From: PVC group bacterium
GTDB taxonomy: Bacteria > Verrucomicrobiota > Kiritimatiellia > CAIKKV01 > CAITUY01
Length of the DNA stretch: 64,000 nucleotides
Direction: 5' to 3'
Assembly: GCA_945870225.1 (NCBI GenBank)
Contig: CAMBRF010000016.1
Location: forward strand, 1 to 64,000
Positions 46,741 to 55,176 of the stretch are shown piece by piece. The number at the start of each line of letters is the position of its first letter. Position 1 is the first letter of the stretch. Made by a program: the position numbers and the translations under genes. A model generated the notes under the pieces. The model did no database searches and was not told the origin of the DNA. It saw only the letters and a program-made list of their open reading frames with translations.

Positions 46741-49113
46741 ATGAGGGCGGGTTCGTGCACGATCAAGCCGCCATCCTCTCCGGAAACGGCGGATATCGAA
46801 ACCTCCTCCGACGGATATGCCGCGCGGTTCGCTGGCGCCACCGGGGCCTGGATGCTGTCGGTGCAGGAACAAAGCACCTTGGCCCTGCTGCCTCCTCCCG
46901 GGAAGACCACGATTCTCGATGTGGGCGGCGGACACGGCCAGTTGGCGGTGCCGCTCACCCGGCGCGGCTATGCGGTGACGGTGCTGGGGAGCGATGAGTC
47001 CTGCCGTCTGCGGATCGCCGAAGCGGAGAAGACCGGCGCGTGCCGGTTTGTGACCGGCAACATTCTGGAGTTGCCTTTCCCCGATCGCGCGTTCGATACC
47101 GTGATGTCGTTCCGGCTCCTGACGCACTGCACCGCCTGGCCGACCCTGGTCAAGGACCTCTGCCGCGTGGCGCGCCACTCGGTGATTGTCGATTATCCGG
47201 TCAGCGGAGGACTGCACGCCCTGGCGCCGGCTCTGTTCGATGCCAAAAAGAAACTGGAAGGCAACACCCGCACCTGGCGTCCTTTTAGTCGCGAGGAGGT
47301 GGATCGGGAGTTCCGGAAACACGATTTTATCCCGGATGGTCGGACGCCCCAGTTCTTTCTCCCCATCGTCTTGCATCGTCTTTTGCGGTGCCGGGGCCTG
47401 TCGGCGGCGATGGAACGGGTCTGCCGCGGTCTCGGGTTGACGCGACGATGGGGGTCGCCGGTCATCGTTCGCATGAAAAGGGCCGCCCTGCTGGTGGCCG
47501 CCTGCTGCCTGCTCCCGGCGTCGTGGTCCTGCGCGGATACGGCGGTGGGGGATTGGGGGCACTTCCTTTCGAACAAGGCCAGGGTTTGCCTGAACAATCC
47601 GGACGGCAAGGCTTTTTCCATCACGGTGCATATGATGCGTTGGCCCCTGGAGAAGTGGAACCCGGCTGAGGTTAAAATGGTTCTGACCGGGCCCGACGGA
47701 AAATCCCTGGCGACCGGGGATGGCGAACTGCAGGAGTCGGAATACAGCGTGAACGTACCCGCCGGGTTAAAGGGGGTTTACCGTCTGCAGGCGGAAGGAT
47801 TTGTCTGGATATCTTCTTCGCTCGATGAGTCGGTCGTCTGGACCGGCGATCCGGCAAAGCGGCATGTGTTCCGCGAGCGGTTCGCGCCGGTTTTTCAGGC
47901 CGTGGTCCCCCGCCAGTGGTGGTTCTGGGTGCCGGAGGGAACAACCCGGTTCACCTGCAAGGCCCAGCGGCCCAGCGAATACATGTCGCAACGCGAAGAC
48001 TGGGGAATCTTCATCATCAGCCCCCGCGGGCAGCGGATCCGCGCCCTGTGGGGCCAGCCGCCCATCACCCCGCCGGCCGAGTATCTGCAGGACATGACCG
48101 CGGAGGTTGAAGTGGAGCCCGGTGCCGGCGGCCGGTTCTGGAGCCTGGAGATGCGCTTCGGCGATTCACACAACTACTCCAAGCCGAACCTCTGTTTCGA
48201 GGGTATTCCGCCCTACATCGCCAGAAGTCCGGAGGAATGGTTTGATCCTGAGACCGGGCTAAAGCCTGCTGTGAAGGTGTACGACGACGATCCCTTCATC
48301 CAATCGGCCCGCATCGATCCGTTCATGAAAGAGCACTGGCCCAACCTGCAGCATTTCTCGCCCTGTCCGTCGCTGGGCGACCCCGATGGCGTCATGATTC
48401 TGGGCGATGCGACATTTGCCCTGTGGAATCCGAACGACCGGCCTCTGGGGTTCCGGATTGGAACCTATCTGCCGAGGGAGGCGGGCGGGGTTTCCTCGTT
48501 GGCGCAGGTGACAATTACCGGGCCGGACGGTGGGTCCGTTTTTGAGAAGAAACTTCCGGTCGTGCATATTCATGAAGGGAACGGCCACCCCACCGATTCC
48601 GTCAAAACGGGTAAGGGCGTCAGCCGGGTCACGGTGCAGGGTGCCGACCGCTGGTTGTCGTTCACGTATCCCGCCACGCCCCTGGTGCTGATGGCGAAGG
48701 ACTCTACCAACGGTTGGAAGTTTTTCCGGTTTACGGCCGGGACCACGCGAAACTGGTATTTTCTGGTGCCGGAGGGAACCCGTGAATTCTCCGTGCGCGC
48801 GGCGGCGGATGATCCGGAAGATGTGATGCATTTTGAGGTCTGCGCCCCCGATCGTACGATGGCGCTGATCTATAGCCGCACGGGTGAGGCGACCATCCGG
48901 GTTCCCGCAGGACTGGATGGAAAAATCTGGCATCTCCGCCCGGAGGTGGGAAGCGCCACCCGCATGATCACAAAAGGGGGGGCGGACACCCGCTACCAGG
49001 AAATGCGCCTGACCGTTGACCTCAAGGGGGTGCCCGGTTACCTGGCCCCCACCTGGGAGCAGTGGTTCGACCCGGAAAAACCGGTTTCAGCCATTGATCG
49101 CGCCCGCCGCTGA
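46741..49113 (+). CDS. SAM methyltransferase joined to an exported beta-rich protein
   Basis: A 790-codon frame beginning directly after the preceding stop, with GGAGG upstream. Residues 1-244 are a class I methyltransferase (ILDVGGGHGQLAV at 58-70, a TGNILELPFPD strand) that ends normally at GSPVIVR. Met245 then opens a signal peptide of about 24 residues, followed by beta-rich exported domains with HMMRWPLEKW and later VPEGTREFSV repeats. No stop or frameshift separates the parts. This could be a real type II membrane protein (enzyme inside, beta domains outside), two genes whose stop was lost, or a second protein started at 47473. Function unrecognised; the ribosome site before 47473 is weak. 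Confidence 0.75.
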   Translation: MRAGSCTIKPPSSPETADIETSSDGYAARFAGATGAWMLSVQEQSTLALLPPPGKTTILDVGGGHGQLAVPLTRRGYAVTVLGSDESCRLRIAEAEKTGACRFVTGNILELPFPDRAFDTVMSFRLLTHCTAWPTLVKDLCRVARHSVIVDYPVSGGLHALAPALFDAKKKLEGNTRTWRPFSREEVDREFRKHDFIPDGRTPQFFLPIVLHRLLRCRGLSAAMERVCRGLGLTRRWGSPVIVRMKRAALLVAACCLLPASWSCADTAVGDWGHFLSNKARVCLNNPDGKAFSITVHMMRWPLEKWNPAEVKMVLTGPDGKSLATGDGELQESEYSVNVPAGLKGVYRLQAEGFVWISSSLDESVVWTGDPAKRHVFRERFAPVFQAVVPRQWWFWVPEGTTRFTCKAQRPSEYMSQREDWGIFIISPRGQRIRALWGQPPITPPAEYLQDMTAEVEVEPGAGGRFWSLEMRFGDSHNYSKPNLCFEGIPPYIARSPEEWFDPETGLKPAVKVYDDDPFIQSARIDPFMKEHWPNLQHFSPCPSLGDPDGVMILGDATFALWNPNDRPLGFRIGTYLPREAGGVSSLAQVTITGPDGGSVFEKKLPVVHIHEGNGHPTDSVKTGKGVSRVTVQGADRWLSFTYPATPLVLMAKDSTNGWKFFRFTAGTTRNWYFLVPEGTREFSVRAAADDPEDVMHFEVCAPDRTMALIYSRTGEATIRVPAGLDGKIWHLRPEVGSATRMITKGGADTRYQEMRLTVDLKGVPGYLAPTWEQWFDPEKPVSAIDRARR

Positions 49114-49126
49114 TTGGATATAAAAC

Positions 49127-50617
49127 ATGACGTCGATACGGGAACTTAAAGAGAAGGCGGGCCAAACGGTCCGCCTGTGCGGCTGGCTGCAGGGGAAACG
49201 GTCCGGCGGCAAGGTGGTGTTTCTGGTTCTGCGCGACGGCACCGGTCTCTGCCAGTGTGTGGTGGAGGCGGCGATCCCCGAGGCTTTTTCCCGGGCGCTG
49301 AGTCTCACGCAGGAGTCGTCTCTGGCCGTCACGGGAACGGTCCGGCTGGAGGCGCGCGCGCCGGGCGGTGCCGAGATTGCGGTCACGGGGTTGGAGACGT
49401 TCCAGACGGCCGAAGAGTATCCCATCAGTCGCAAGACGCACGGCATCGATTTCCTGATGTCCAACCGGCATCTCTGGCTGCGGTCGAACCGGCCCACGGC
49501 CATCCTGCGGGTCCGTCACACGGTCATCCGGGCCATTCGTGATTTTTTCGACGGGCAGGGGTTTACGCTCACGGATATGCCCATCCTGGTTCCCGGGGCG
49601 GGCGAGGACAAGCAGTCGCTCTTCCCGGTCGATTATTTCGGCGAGAAAGTGTTCCTGTCCCAGACCGGCCAACTTTATCTCGAAAGCGCCTGCATGGCGT
49701 TGGGTAAGGTCTATTGCTTCGGCCCAACCTTTCGGGCGGAAAAATCCAAAACCCGCCGCCATCTTACCGAGTTTTGGATGGTCGAACCGGAAATAGCCTT
49801 CGCGGAGGTGGAAGAGGTCATGGATCTGGCGGAAGACCTGATCTGTCAGGTGGTGGCTGCGGTTCTGCGTCAGAACCGGGATGACCTGATCCTGCTGGGT
49901 CGTGACCCGGCGGCGCTGGTGCGGATTCAGAAACCTTTTCCCCGTTTGACCTATACCGAGGTGGTGGACCTGTTACGCAGTGAGCCGCTGCGGCAGCGGC
50001 TGGGTGTGGAAATGGAACAGGACACCGTGCGTCTGAGCGGACTCAGGGCGGAAATGGAGACGTGTGAGACGGCGCTTAAGACCGCCCGCCCCGGGTGGCA
50101 GGAGGAAAAGCTGGAGGCCCGCCAGCGGGAATTGCGCGAGGAAATCCAGGATTTGGAGCAGGATATCAGTGTGCGGCCGGAGCATATCCGGCTGGCCCAG
50201 TCCTTCGTCTGGGGAAAAGACCTGGGTGGTAGTGACGAGACGATCATTTCCCGCCAGTTTGATCGTCCCGTTTTTGTCACCGGGTATCCCCGTGAGGCTA
50301 AGGCCTTCTATATGAAGGTGGATCCCGCCGATCCGCGGCTGGTGCGTAATTTTGACCTGCTCGCGCCGGAAGGTTACGGCGAGATCATCGGGGGCAGCCA
50401 ACGGGAGGAAGATCCCGGGGTGATTGCCGAGAGCCTGAAGGCCAAGGAACTGCGCCCGGAAGACTATGCCTGGTATCTGGATCTCCGGCGTTACGGCAGT
50501 GTTCCCCACGGCGGGTTCGGGCTGGGCGTGGAGCGGGCCATGACCTGGATTTGCGGGCTGAAGCACGTGCGCGAAACCATTCCCTTCCCCCGCACCCTGG
50601 GACGGATCTATCCATAA
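49127..50617 (+). CDS. asnS: Asparaginyl-tRNA synthetase
   Basis: Class IIb synthetase that charges tRNA-Asn, cytoplasmic. The 496-residue protein has the N-terminal OB fold (TVRLCGWLQG, near 14), class II motif 2 FRAEKSKTRRHLTEFWM near 204 with the asparagine-specific EFW...EPE pattern, and motif 3 GFGLGVERAM near 465, ending GRIYP. Against the usual about 430-470 residues there is an insertion near 293-358, rich in Glu, Leu and Arg and predicted to be a coiled coil, between the conserved AsnRS strands. It lies 13 bases after the preceding gene and just upstream of the pilus-like operon. Confidence 0.93.
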   Translation: MTSIRELKEKAGQTVRLCGWLQGKRSGGKVVFLVLRDGTGLCQCVVEAAIPEAFSRALSLTQESSLAVTGTVRLEARAPGGAEIAVTGLETFQTAEEYPISRKTHGIDFLMSNRHLWLRSNRPTAILRVRHTVIRAIRDFFDGQGFTLTDMPILVPGAGEDKQSLFPVDYFGEKVFLSQTGQLYLESACMALGKVYCFGPTFRAEKSKTRRHLTEFWMVEPEIAFAEVEEVMDLAEDLICQVVAAVLRQNRDDLILLGRDPAALVRIQKPFPRLTYTEVVDLLRSEPLRQRLGVEMEQDTVRLSGLRAEMETCETALKTARPGWQEEKLEARQRELREEIQDLEQDISVRPEHIRLAQSFVWGKDLGGSDETIISRQFDRPVFVTGYPREAKAFYMKVDPADPRLVRNFDLLAPEGYGEIIGGSQREEDPGVIAESLKAKELRPEDYAWYLDLRRYGSVPHGGFGLGVERAMTWICGLKHVRETIPFPRTLGRIYP

Positions 50618-50642
50618 GCCGTCTGGCATCAAGTTTTTTGTT

Positions 50643-50670
50643 TTGCTTTCGGAAAGCAGGCCTCTATACT
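50643..50670 (+). promoter_or_regulatory. Candidate promoter for the pilus-like operon
   Basis: TTGCTT (50643-50648), a 16-base spacer and TATACT (50665-50670, five of six matches). A small palindrome TGCTTT-cgg-AAAGCA spans the -35 box and the spacer. It lies about 60 bases before the first operon gene. Confidence 0.4.
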
Positions 50671-50729
50671 CCCTTCTCATATTGGCATGAGATGCCTTTT
50701 TCCGTCCTTTTCCGGGGAGGAGCGATCCG

Positions 50730-51392
50730 ATGAATTCTGTCTTCTATTGGCCGACGATAGCGGTTTTCGCCTCTGTGCTGGCGGTTTCCGGTGTTCATGA
50801 CGCCGGGGCCCAGAACCGAGTGAGAATGGAACCGAGACCGGCGGCGGGTGGACCGGCGGCGGGCGGAGCGGCAACCGGCGGCGGGATTATTCGTCTTCGT
50901 GACCTGACCGGGATGGGGGCCCGCGGGATTGTGCGGACCCCGGTTTACAGTGCTTCAGTTTCCGGAGGGCGTGCCACCGCCCTCGATTGGGCGGAGTTGA
51001 CCGTGCAGTTTGACTCGGAGCCCGAGTGGATCGATGAATTGTCCTTCCAGTATTTCGCGTTGCTCTACAGTCGCGCCACCCGGGAATACACGCTGCTCAA
51101 AGGGGCCGCCACGTATGTCGATGTCGCGCGCGGGCGCGGACATCTGAGTTCGGCCTTTATCCGGCCCAACACCCTGGCGCGCTATGGTGAAGTGCTCGCG
51201 GTGGCCGTTGAGGTGATTCTGAAAGGCGAAACCGTGGGGACCCTTAGTGAGGGCAAGAATGCCGAGCGCAAGCCCCTGCCTGAGACCTGGTGGAAAAACG
51301 AAAAGTTGATCCCTAAGGACGGCTGCATTTTGAACCGGGCGCAAACCCCGTTTGCGTTCATCAACGTCGACGACTACGAAGCCATCAAGTAG
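50730..51392 (+). CDS. Amuc_1102-like exported pilus-operon protein
   Basis: A 220-residue exported protein with a signal peptide (1-27, ending AGA before Q), a Gly- and Ala-rich low-complexity stretch (about 38-52) and a beta-rich domain (ALDWAELTVQFDSEPEWIDEL, FQYFALLYSR, VAVEVILKGE) of the kind found in the first gene of the Akkermansia Amuc_1102-1098 pilus-like cluster. Assignment rests on order and topology plus this resemblance. It is the first of five tightly spaced genes (8 bases to the next). The function is unknown; a periplasmic part of a pilus or secretion platform is plausible. Confidence 0.65.
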   Translation: MNSVFYWPTIAVFASVLAVSGVHDAGAQNRVRMEPRPAAGGPAAGGAATGGGIIRLRDLTGMGARGIVRTPVYSASVSGGRATALDWAELTVQFDSEPEWIDELSFQYFALLYSRATREYTLLKGAATYVDVARGRGHLSSAFIRPNTLARYGEVLAVAVEVILKGETVGTLSEGKNAERKPLPETWWKNEKLIPKDGCILNRAQTPFAFINVDDYEAIK

Positions 51393-51400
51393 ACACGCCT

Positions 51401-53104
51401 ATGTTTGGATCGGACCGCGTTTTAGCGCTTGATATCGGGGCCAGCAAACTGGTGCTGGCCGAGTTCAAGGTTCTCAAGCCGCAGGGCTTGGAACTGTCGA
51501 ACTACATTATCCTGCCCCTCGGGGTGGATATAGACAACACGCCCGATCCCTCGGCTTATATTGTTGCCGGGATTCGCGATGCGTTGCGGGAGAGCGGGAT
51601 CCGGCCCGGCCCGGTGGCGTTGTCCATATCCGGCCAGATGGTTTTCCCCCGTTATGTCAAGTTGCCGCCCGTAACACCGGATAAAATCGCCCAGATCGTC
51701 CGGTACGAGGCCCAGCAGAATGTTCCGTTCCCCATTGATGAAGTCGTGTGGGACTATCAGCTGGTCGCACAGGAGCAGGGCGAACTCAGCGTTCTGCTGG
51801 TGGCGGTGAAGGAGGATCTGGTCAAGAACCTCACCGATTGCGTCGAGGCGGCGGGATTGGACCCCGTGGTGGTGGATGTCTCTCCCCTGGCGCTCTACAA
51901 CACGGTGCGTTACAACTACCCCGAATTATCCGGGTGTACCATGATTCTGGATATGGGCGCCCGTTCCACCAATGTCGTGTTTGTGGAAGGGAACCGGATT
52001 TTCAGCCGCAGTATTCCCGTGGCGGGCGTGGCGGTCACCAAGGACATGATGAAGGAGTTTGAGCTCGCCTATGATGAGGCGGAGCAGCTCAAGGTGGCGC
52101 ATGCGTTTGTGGGATTTGGCGGGGTGTATGAAGGCCATGAGGTGGGTGTGGCGGACCGCACGTCCAAGATCGTGCGGAACGTCATGACGCGCCTGCATGC
52201 TGAGATTGTGCGGACGATCAACTTCTACCGCAGTCAGCAGGGGGGTGGACAGCCTTCAATGGTCCTCCTGTCCGGCGGGTGCTCGATCATCCCGCATGTC
52301 AACACGTTCCTCAAGGAAAAGCTGAAGATGGATGTGGATTACCTCAATCCCTTCCGCAATGTGGCGGTAAGCCCGGATATTTCCGCCGATAAGATTTCCG
52401 AGACGGTCCATGTGCTGGGGGAAGTGGTCGGGCTGGGGTTGCGCCGCTCCTTGTCCTGCCCGGTCGAGATCAACCTGCTGCCGCCCGTGCTGGTGGCGCG
52501 CCGGGTGTTCCGCCGCCGTTTGCCCTTTTTGGGATTGGCGGCGTTGGGCGTGACGCTGATCATGGTGGTCTTTTGGATGTTTCTCCACCGGATGCGGTCC
52601 ATGGCCGAGGAGCGTTTGAGCATGGTGGAGTCGCGCGTTCAGGCCCTCTCCACCCCCAACAATGCCTTAAACGGACTCGCGGCTCAAAAGGGCGTTGTCT
52701 ATGGCAAGGTGACCTCCCTGACCGACTTGATCGAGAAGCGAACCCGCTGGTTGACGATGATCAGCGATCTTCACATTCGGCTGATTGATGGGATGTGGTT
52801 GAGGTTGGTGCAGCCGGTCTATGAGGAAGGGAAGCCTGGCGGACGACTGGTGATTGAAGGCATGAGCTTCAGCGACAAGGTTAGCCACCAGGCCATCAAC
52901 GATTTTGCCGCGGGGTTGAAGGGCATGGGCTACTTTACCGATGACGTGGAGATCAAGAAGATCAAGCCGGCGTCCGGTACTGATTATGTGAATGAGTTTA
53001 CGATCAATGTCAGCATGCGGGATAATAAGCCGGCCGCGCCGCTGCCGGCCAAACCGGCGGATGTGCCGCCGGGTAAACCGGCTGAATCCATAAAGGGGTC
53101 CTGA
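51401..53104 (+). CDS. PilM-like ATPase fused to a PilN-like domain
   Basis: A 567-residue protein. Residues 1-350 are an actin-like, FtsA/PilM-type ATPase (VLALDIGASKLVLAEF at 7-22 and LDMGARSTNVVFVEG near 182-196), equivalent to Akkermansia Amuc_1101. A short segment SCPVEINLLPP leads to one transmembrane helix (about 377-397), and a periplasmic domain of PilN type continues to about 545 before a Pro- and Lys-rich tail. PilM and PilN are separate proteins in most type IV pilus operons, where PilM binds the PilN N-terminus, so the join encodes that interaction in one chain. It follows by 8 bases and precedes a PilO-like gene. Confidence 0.8.
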   Translation: MFGSDRVLALDIGASKLVLAEFKVLKPQGLELSNYIILPLGVDIDNTPDPSAYIVAGIRDALRESGIRPGPVALSISGQMVFPRYVKLPPVTPDKIAQIVRYEAQQNVPFPIDEVVWDYQLVAQEQGELSVLLVAVKEDLVKNLTDCVEAAGLDPVVVDVSPLALYNTVRYNYPELSGCTMILDMGARSTNVVFVEGNRIFSRSIPVAGVAVTKDMMKEFELAYDEAEQLKVAHAFVGFGGVYEGHEVGVADRTSKIVRNVMTRLHAEIVRTINFYRSQQGGGQPSMVLLSGGCSIIPHVNTFLKEKLKMDVDYLNPFRNVAVSPDISADKISETVHVLGEVVGLGLRRSLSCPVEINLLPPVLVARRVFRRRLPFLGLAALGVTLIMVVFWMFLHRMRSMAEERLSMVESRVQALSTPNNALNGLAAQKGVVYGKVTSLTDLIEKRTRWLTMISDLHIRLIDGMWLRLVQPVYEEGKPGGRLVIEGMSFSDKVSHQAINDFAAGLKGMGYFTDDVEIKKIKPASGTDYVNEFTINVSMRDNKPAAPLPAKPADVPPGKPAESIKGS

Positions 53105-53111
53105 GGGGCTT

Positions 53112-54125
53112 ATGCAGTCGCGACGTAATATTCTGATCATGGTCCTGGCGGTGATCATCGTACTGATGTTTCTCGCGGCGGGGGCGCTGGTCTATCGGGA
53201 GTACACGGCCTTTCGTCAGGTTGAAACGGGCCTGCAGAGCAAGTTCAACGAATTAAAAGGGTTGTATCAGCGCGATCCTTTCCCGTCCGAGGCCAACCTT
53301 GCCGTGGAGCGAAAGAATCTCGAGGTGCTGGGTGAGGAACTGGCGGATTTGCTCTCGGTGATGGGGCGCGGTCAGATCGATTCCTTTAATCAGAGTCCGC
53401 CCAAGTTTATGGAACAATTCTGGGAGGCGCGCCGTGATTTGAAAGCCAAAGCCAAGGAGATGGGGGTTGGCTTGGCCGGCGGGGATGACTTCGATTTCGG
53501 GTTTGGCCGGCACATGCCGGGCAACTTGCCTGCACCCCAGGATGTGCCGCGGTTGACCCAGCAGTTGAAAATCACGCAGGTGTTGTGCGGCGTGCTGTAT
53601 AACGCCCGGATTTCAGAGTTACAGGGACTTGGCCGCGAGGAGTTCGAGGTGGACGCCGTGGGCGGGTCCGTGGCCAAACCCGTCGCGACCCGGGGCCGGG
53701 GCCGGGTCGAGGCGGCTTCGATGTCGCTGAATGTGGTCAATTCAAATGCCGGCAAGATCCCGGAGGATCAATTGTTCGGGAATTGGCACTTTGTGCTGCA
53801 GTTTACGGCCAGGGAATCCGCGCTGGTGAGCGTATTGAATGGACTCGCGCGCAGTCCTGTTTTTGCCGTGGTCACCCGGATCGAGGTCGCGGGCGAAGAC
53901 CGGTTGTTTGAACGGGTAAACGAGGAAGGCCGGGCGACGCGCAAAGGCGGCGGGGAAACCGTGGCCAAGCCCGCTGAGGCGGTGGCGGTGGCGAGTGTGC
54001 CCCGGGATCAGCGCGTTGTATGCGGGCGTGAAGTGCCGCTGAAGGTCAGAATGGAACTCAATGTTTTCCAATTCGTCAAGATGCAGATCGCCGCGACGGA
54101 TGAGCCGGCGAAGGGGGCGAAATGA
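53112..54125 (+). CDS. Amuc_1100-like (PilO-like) bitopic protein
   Basis: A 337-residue inner-membrane protein: transmembrane helix 8-28, then a heptad-like helical segment (about 30-75, EYTAFRQVETGLQSKFNELK) and a periplasmic alpha/beta domain with an insertion rich in Gly and Ala (about 185-200). The topology matches PilO and the third gene of the Akkermansia cluster (Amuc_1100), a pilus-associated protein whose fold is PilO-like. It lies 7 bases after the PilM/PilN gene, and its last four bases overlap the next gene's start. Role: stabilises the inner-membrane platform. Confidence 0.65.
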   Translation: MQSRRNILIMVLAVIIVLMFLAAGALVYREYTAFRQVETGLQSKFNELKGLYQRDPFPSEANLAVERKNLEVLGEELADLLSVMGRGQIDSFNQSPPKFMEQFWEARRDLKAKAKEMGVGLAGGDDFDFGFGRHMPGNLPAPQDVPRLTQQLKITQVLCGVLYNARISELQGLGREEFEVDAVGGSVAKPVATRGRGRVEAASMSLNVVNSNAGKIPEDQLFGNWHFVLQFTARESALVSVLNGLARSPVFAVVTRIEVAGEDRLFERVNEEGRATRKGGGETVAKPAEAVAVASVPRDQRVVCGREVPLKVRMELNVFQFVKMQIAATDEPAKGAK

Positions 54126-55120
54126 CGGCGGCGGGAATCAGTCTCTGGCTCAAGAAAGTTTACGATAAACTGGCGGCGGCGGCGGTCCTGCTCGTTCTCG
54201 TGATTTCATTGTTCATGCTGGCCGTACAGGCGCAGTCGCTCAAGCAGCAGCAATCCCGGTTTGATGGCGAACTACAGCGCCAGACGCCTCTCCATGCTCT
54301 GGCGCAGCCGACGGATCGGACTCTTTTCGATATGTCGCGCCTGGCGCTGATCGATCCGTCCCAAATTGGTGAATGGCCGCTCCGCCTGATGGTTCCTGAA
54401 CTCAGGGTGCGCTGCACCGAATGCCAGCGCCCCATTCCTTATGCCGCCACCGTCTGTTCTTTTTGCAAGGCCGAGCAGGGTCCGGATGTGGCCCCGGACC
54501 CTTTTAAGGATTGGCTGAAAAAGAATAATCTCAACACGCTGGACGCCGAGATCGGCAGTGCCGATGCCGATAACGACGGCTTCACCAATCGTGAGGAATT
54601 TGACTTTAAGACCGACCCCAACCAGGCCACGAACCACCCGCCCGCCCTGGCCAAGGTGACCGTCCAGAGTATTCAGCCGATCTCCTTCCGGCTCATCTTC
54701 AAGAGTGTCAGCAAGATGCCAGAGGGGAAGAACCTCTTCCAGATCAACCTGCGCTCCAACGACAAGACCTGGTGGAAGTCGATCGGGGAAGAGGTGGAGG
54801 GCTTTAAGCTCATCACGTATGATGAGAAGGGCCCGGAGGGTCAGGTATTAACGCTTCAACGCGGCGACAAGAAGATCCCCCTGATCAAAGGGCGGGAGGT
54901 TCCGCGTAACGAGTACTTGATCACCCTGAACTCCAAGCTCGATGGGGGCGCCCTGCCGCCTGTCAGGGTGGATGAGGAGTTTACCGTGAAGGGGGTCCAG
55001 TACAGGGTCAAAACAGTTGACATCAGCAGCAACACTGTACTAATACACGACCCTTCGCGCGATATGGATGTGTTGATCAGCGGCCAGGTGTCGGGACCGA
55101 AATCGGTACCCCAGCCCTGA
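54122..55120 (+). CDS. Amuc_1099-like protein with zinc ribbon and calcium loop
   Basis: A 332-residue bitopic protein: transmembrane helix about 18-37, a zinc-ribbon-like set Cys98, Cys101, Cys112 and Cys115 (CTECQ ... CSFCK), then a calcium-loop-like DADNDGFTNREEF at 148-160, followed by a beta-rich periplasmic domain. The pairing of a zinc ribbon with a thrombospondin-type or EF-hand-like loop is unusual in a pilus-type operon. It overlaps the preceding gene by four bases (ATGA) and lies 56 bases before the secretin. Named from its position, equivalent to Amuc_1099. Confidence 0.65.
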   Translation: MTAAGISLWLKKVYDKLAAAAVLLVLVISLFMLAVQAQSLKQQQSRFDGELQRQTPLHALAQPTDRTLFDMSRLALIDPSQIGEWPLRLMVPELRVRCTECQRPIPYAATVCSFCKAEQGPDVAPDPFKDWLKKNNLNTLDAEIGSADADNDGFTNREEFDFKTDPNQATNHPPALAKVTVQSIQPISFRLIFKSVSKMPEGKNLFQINLRSNDKTWWKSIGEEVEGFKLITYDEKGPEGQVLTLQRGDKKIPLIKGREVPRNEYLITLNSKLDGGALPPVRVDEEFTVKGVQYRVKTVDISSNTVLIHDPSRDMDVLISGQVSGPKSVPQP

Positions 55121-55176
55121 CGGGGGCATGGTACATCCGTTTTAAGGCGAAAGTTCTTTTTAAAGAGAGGGCCTAT

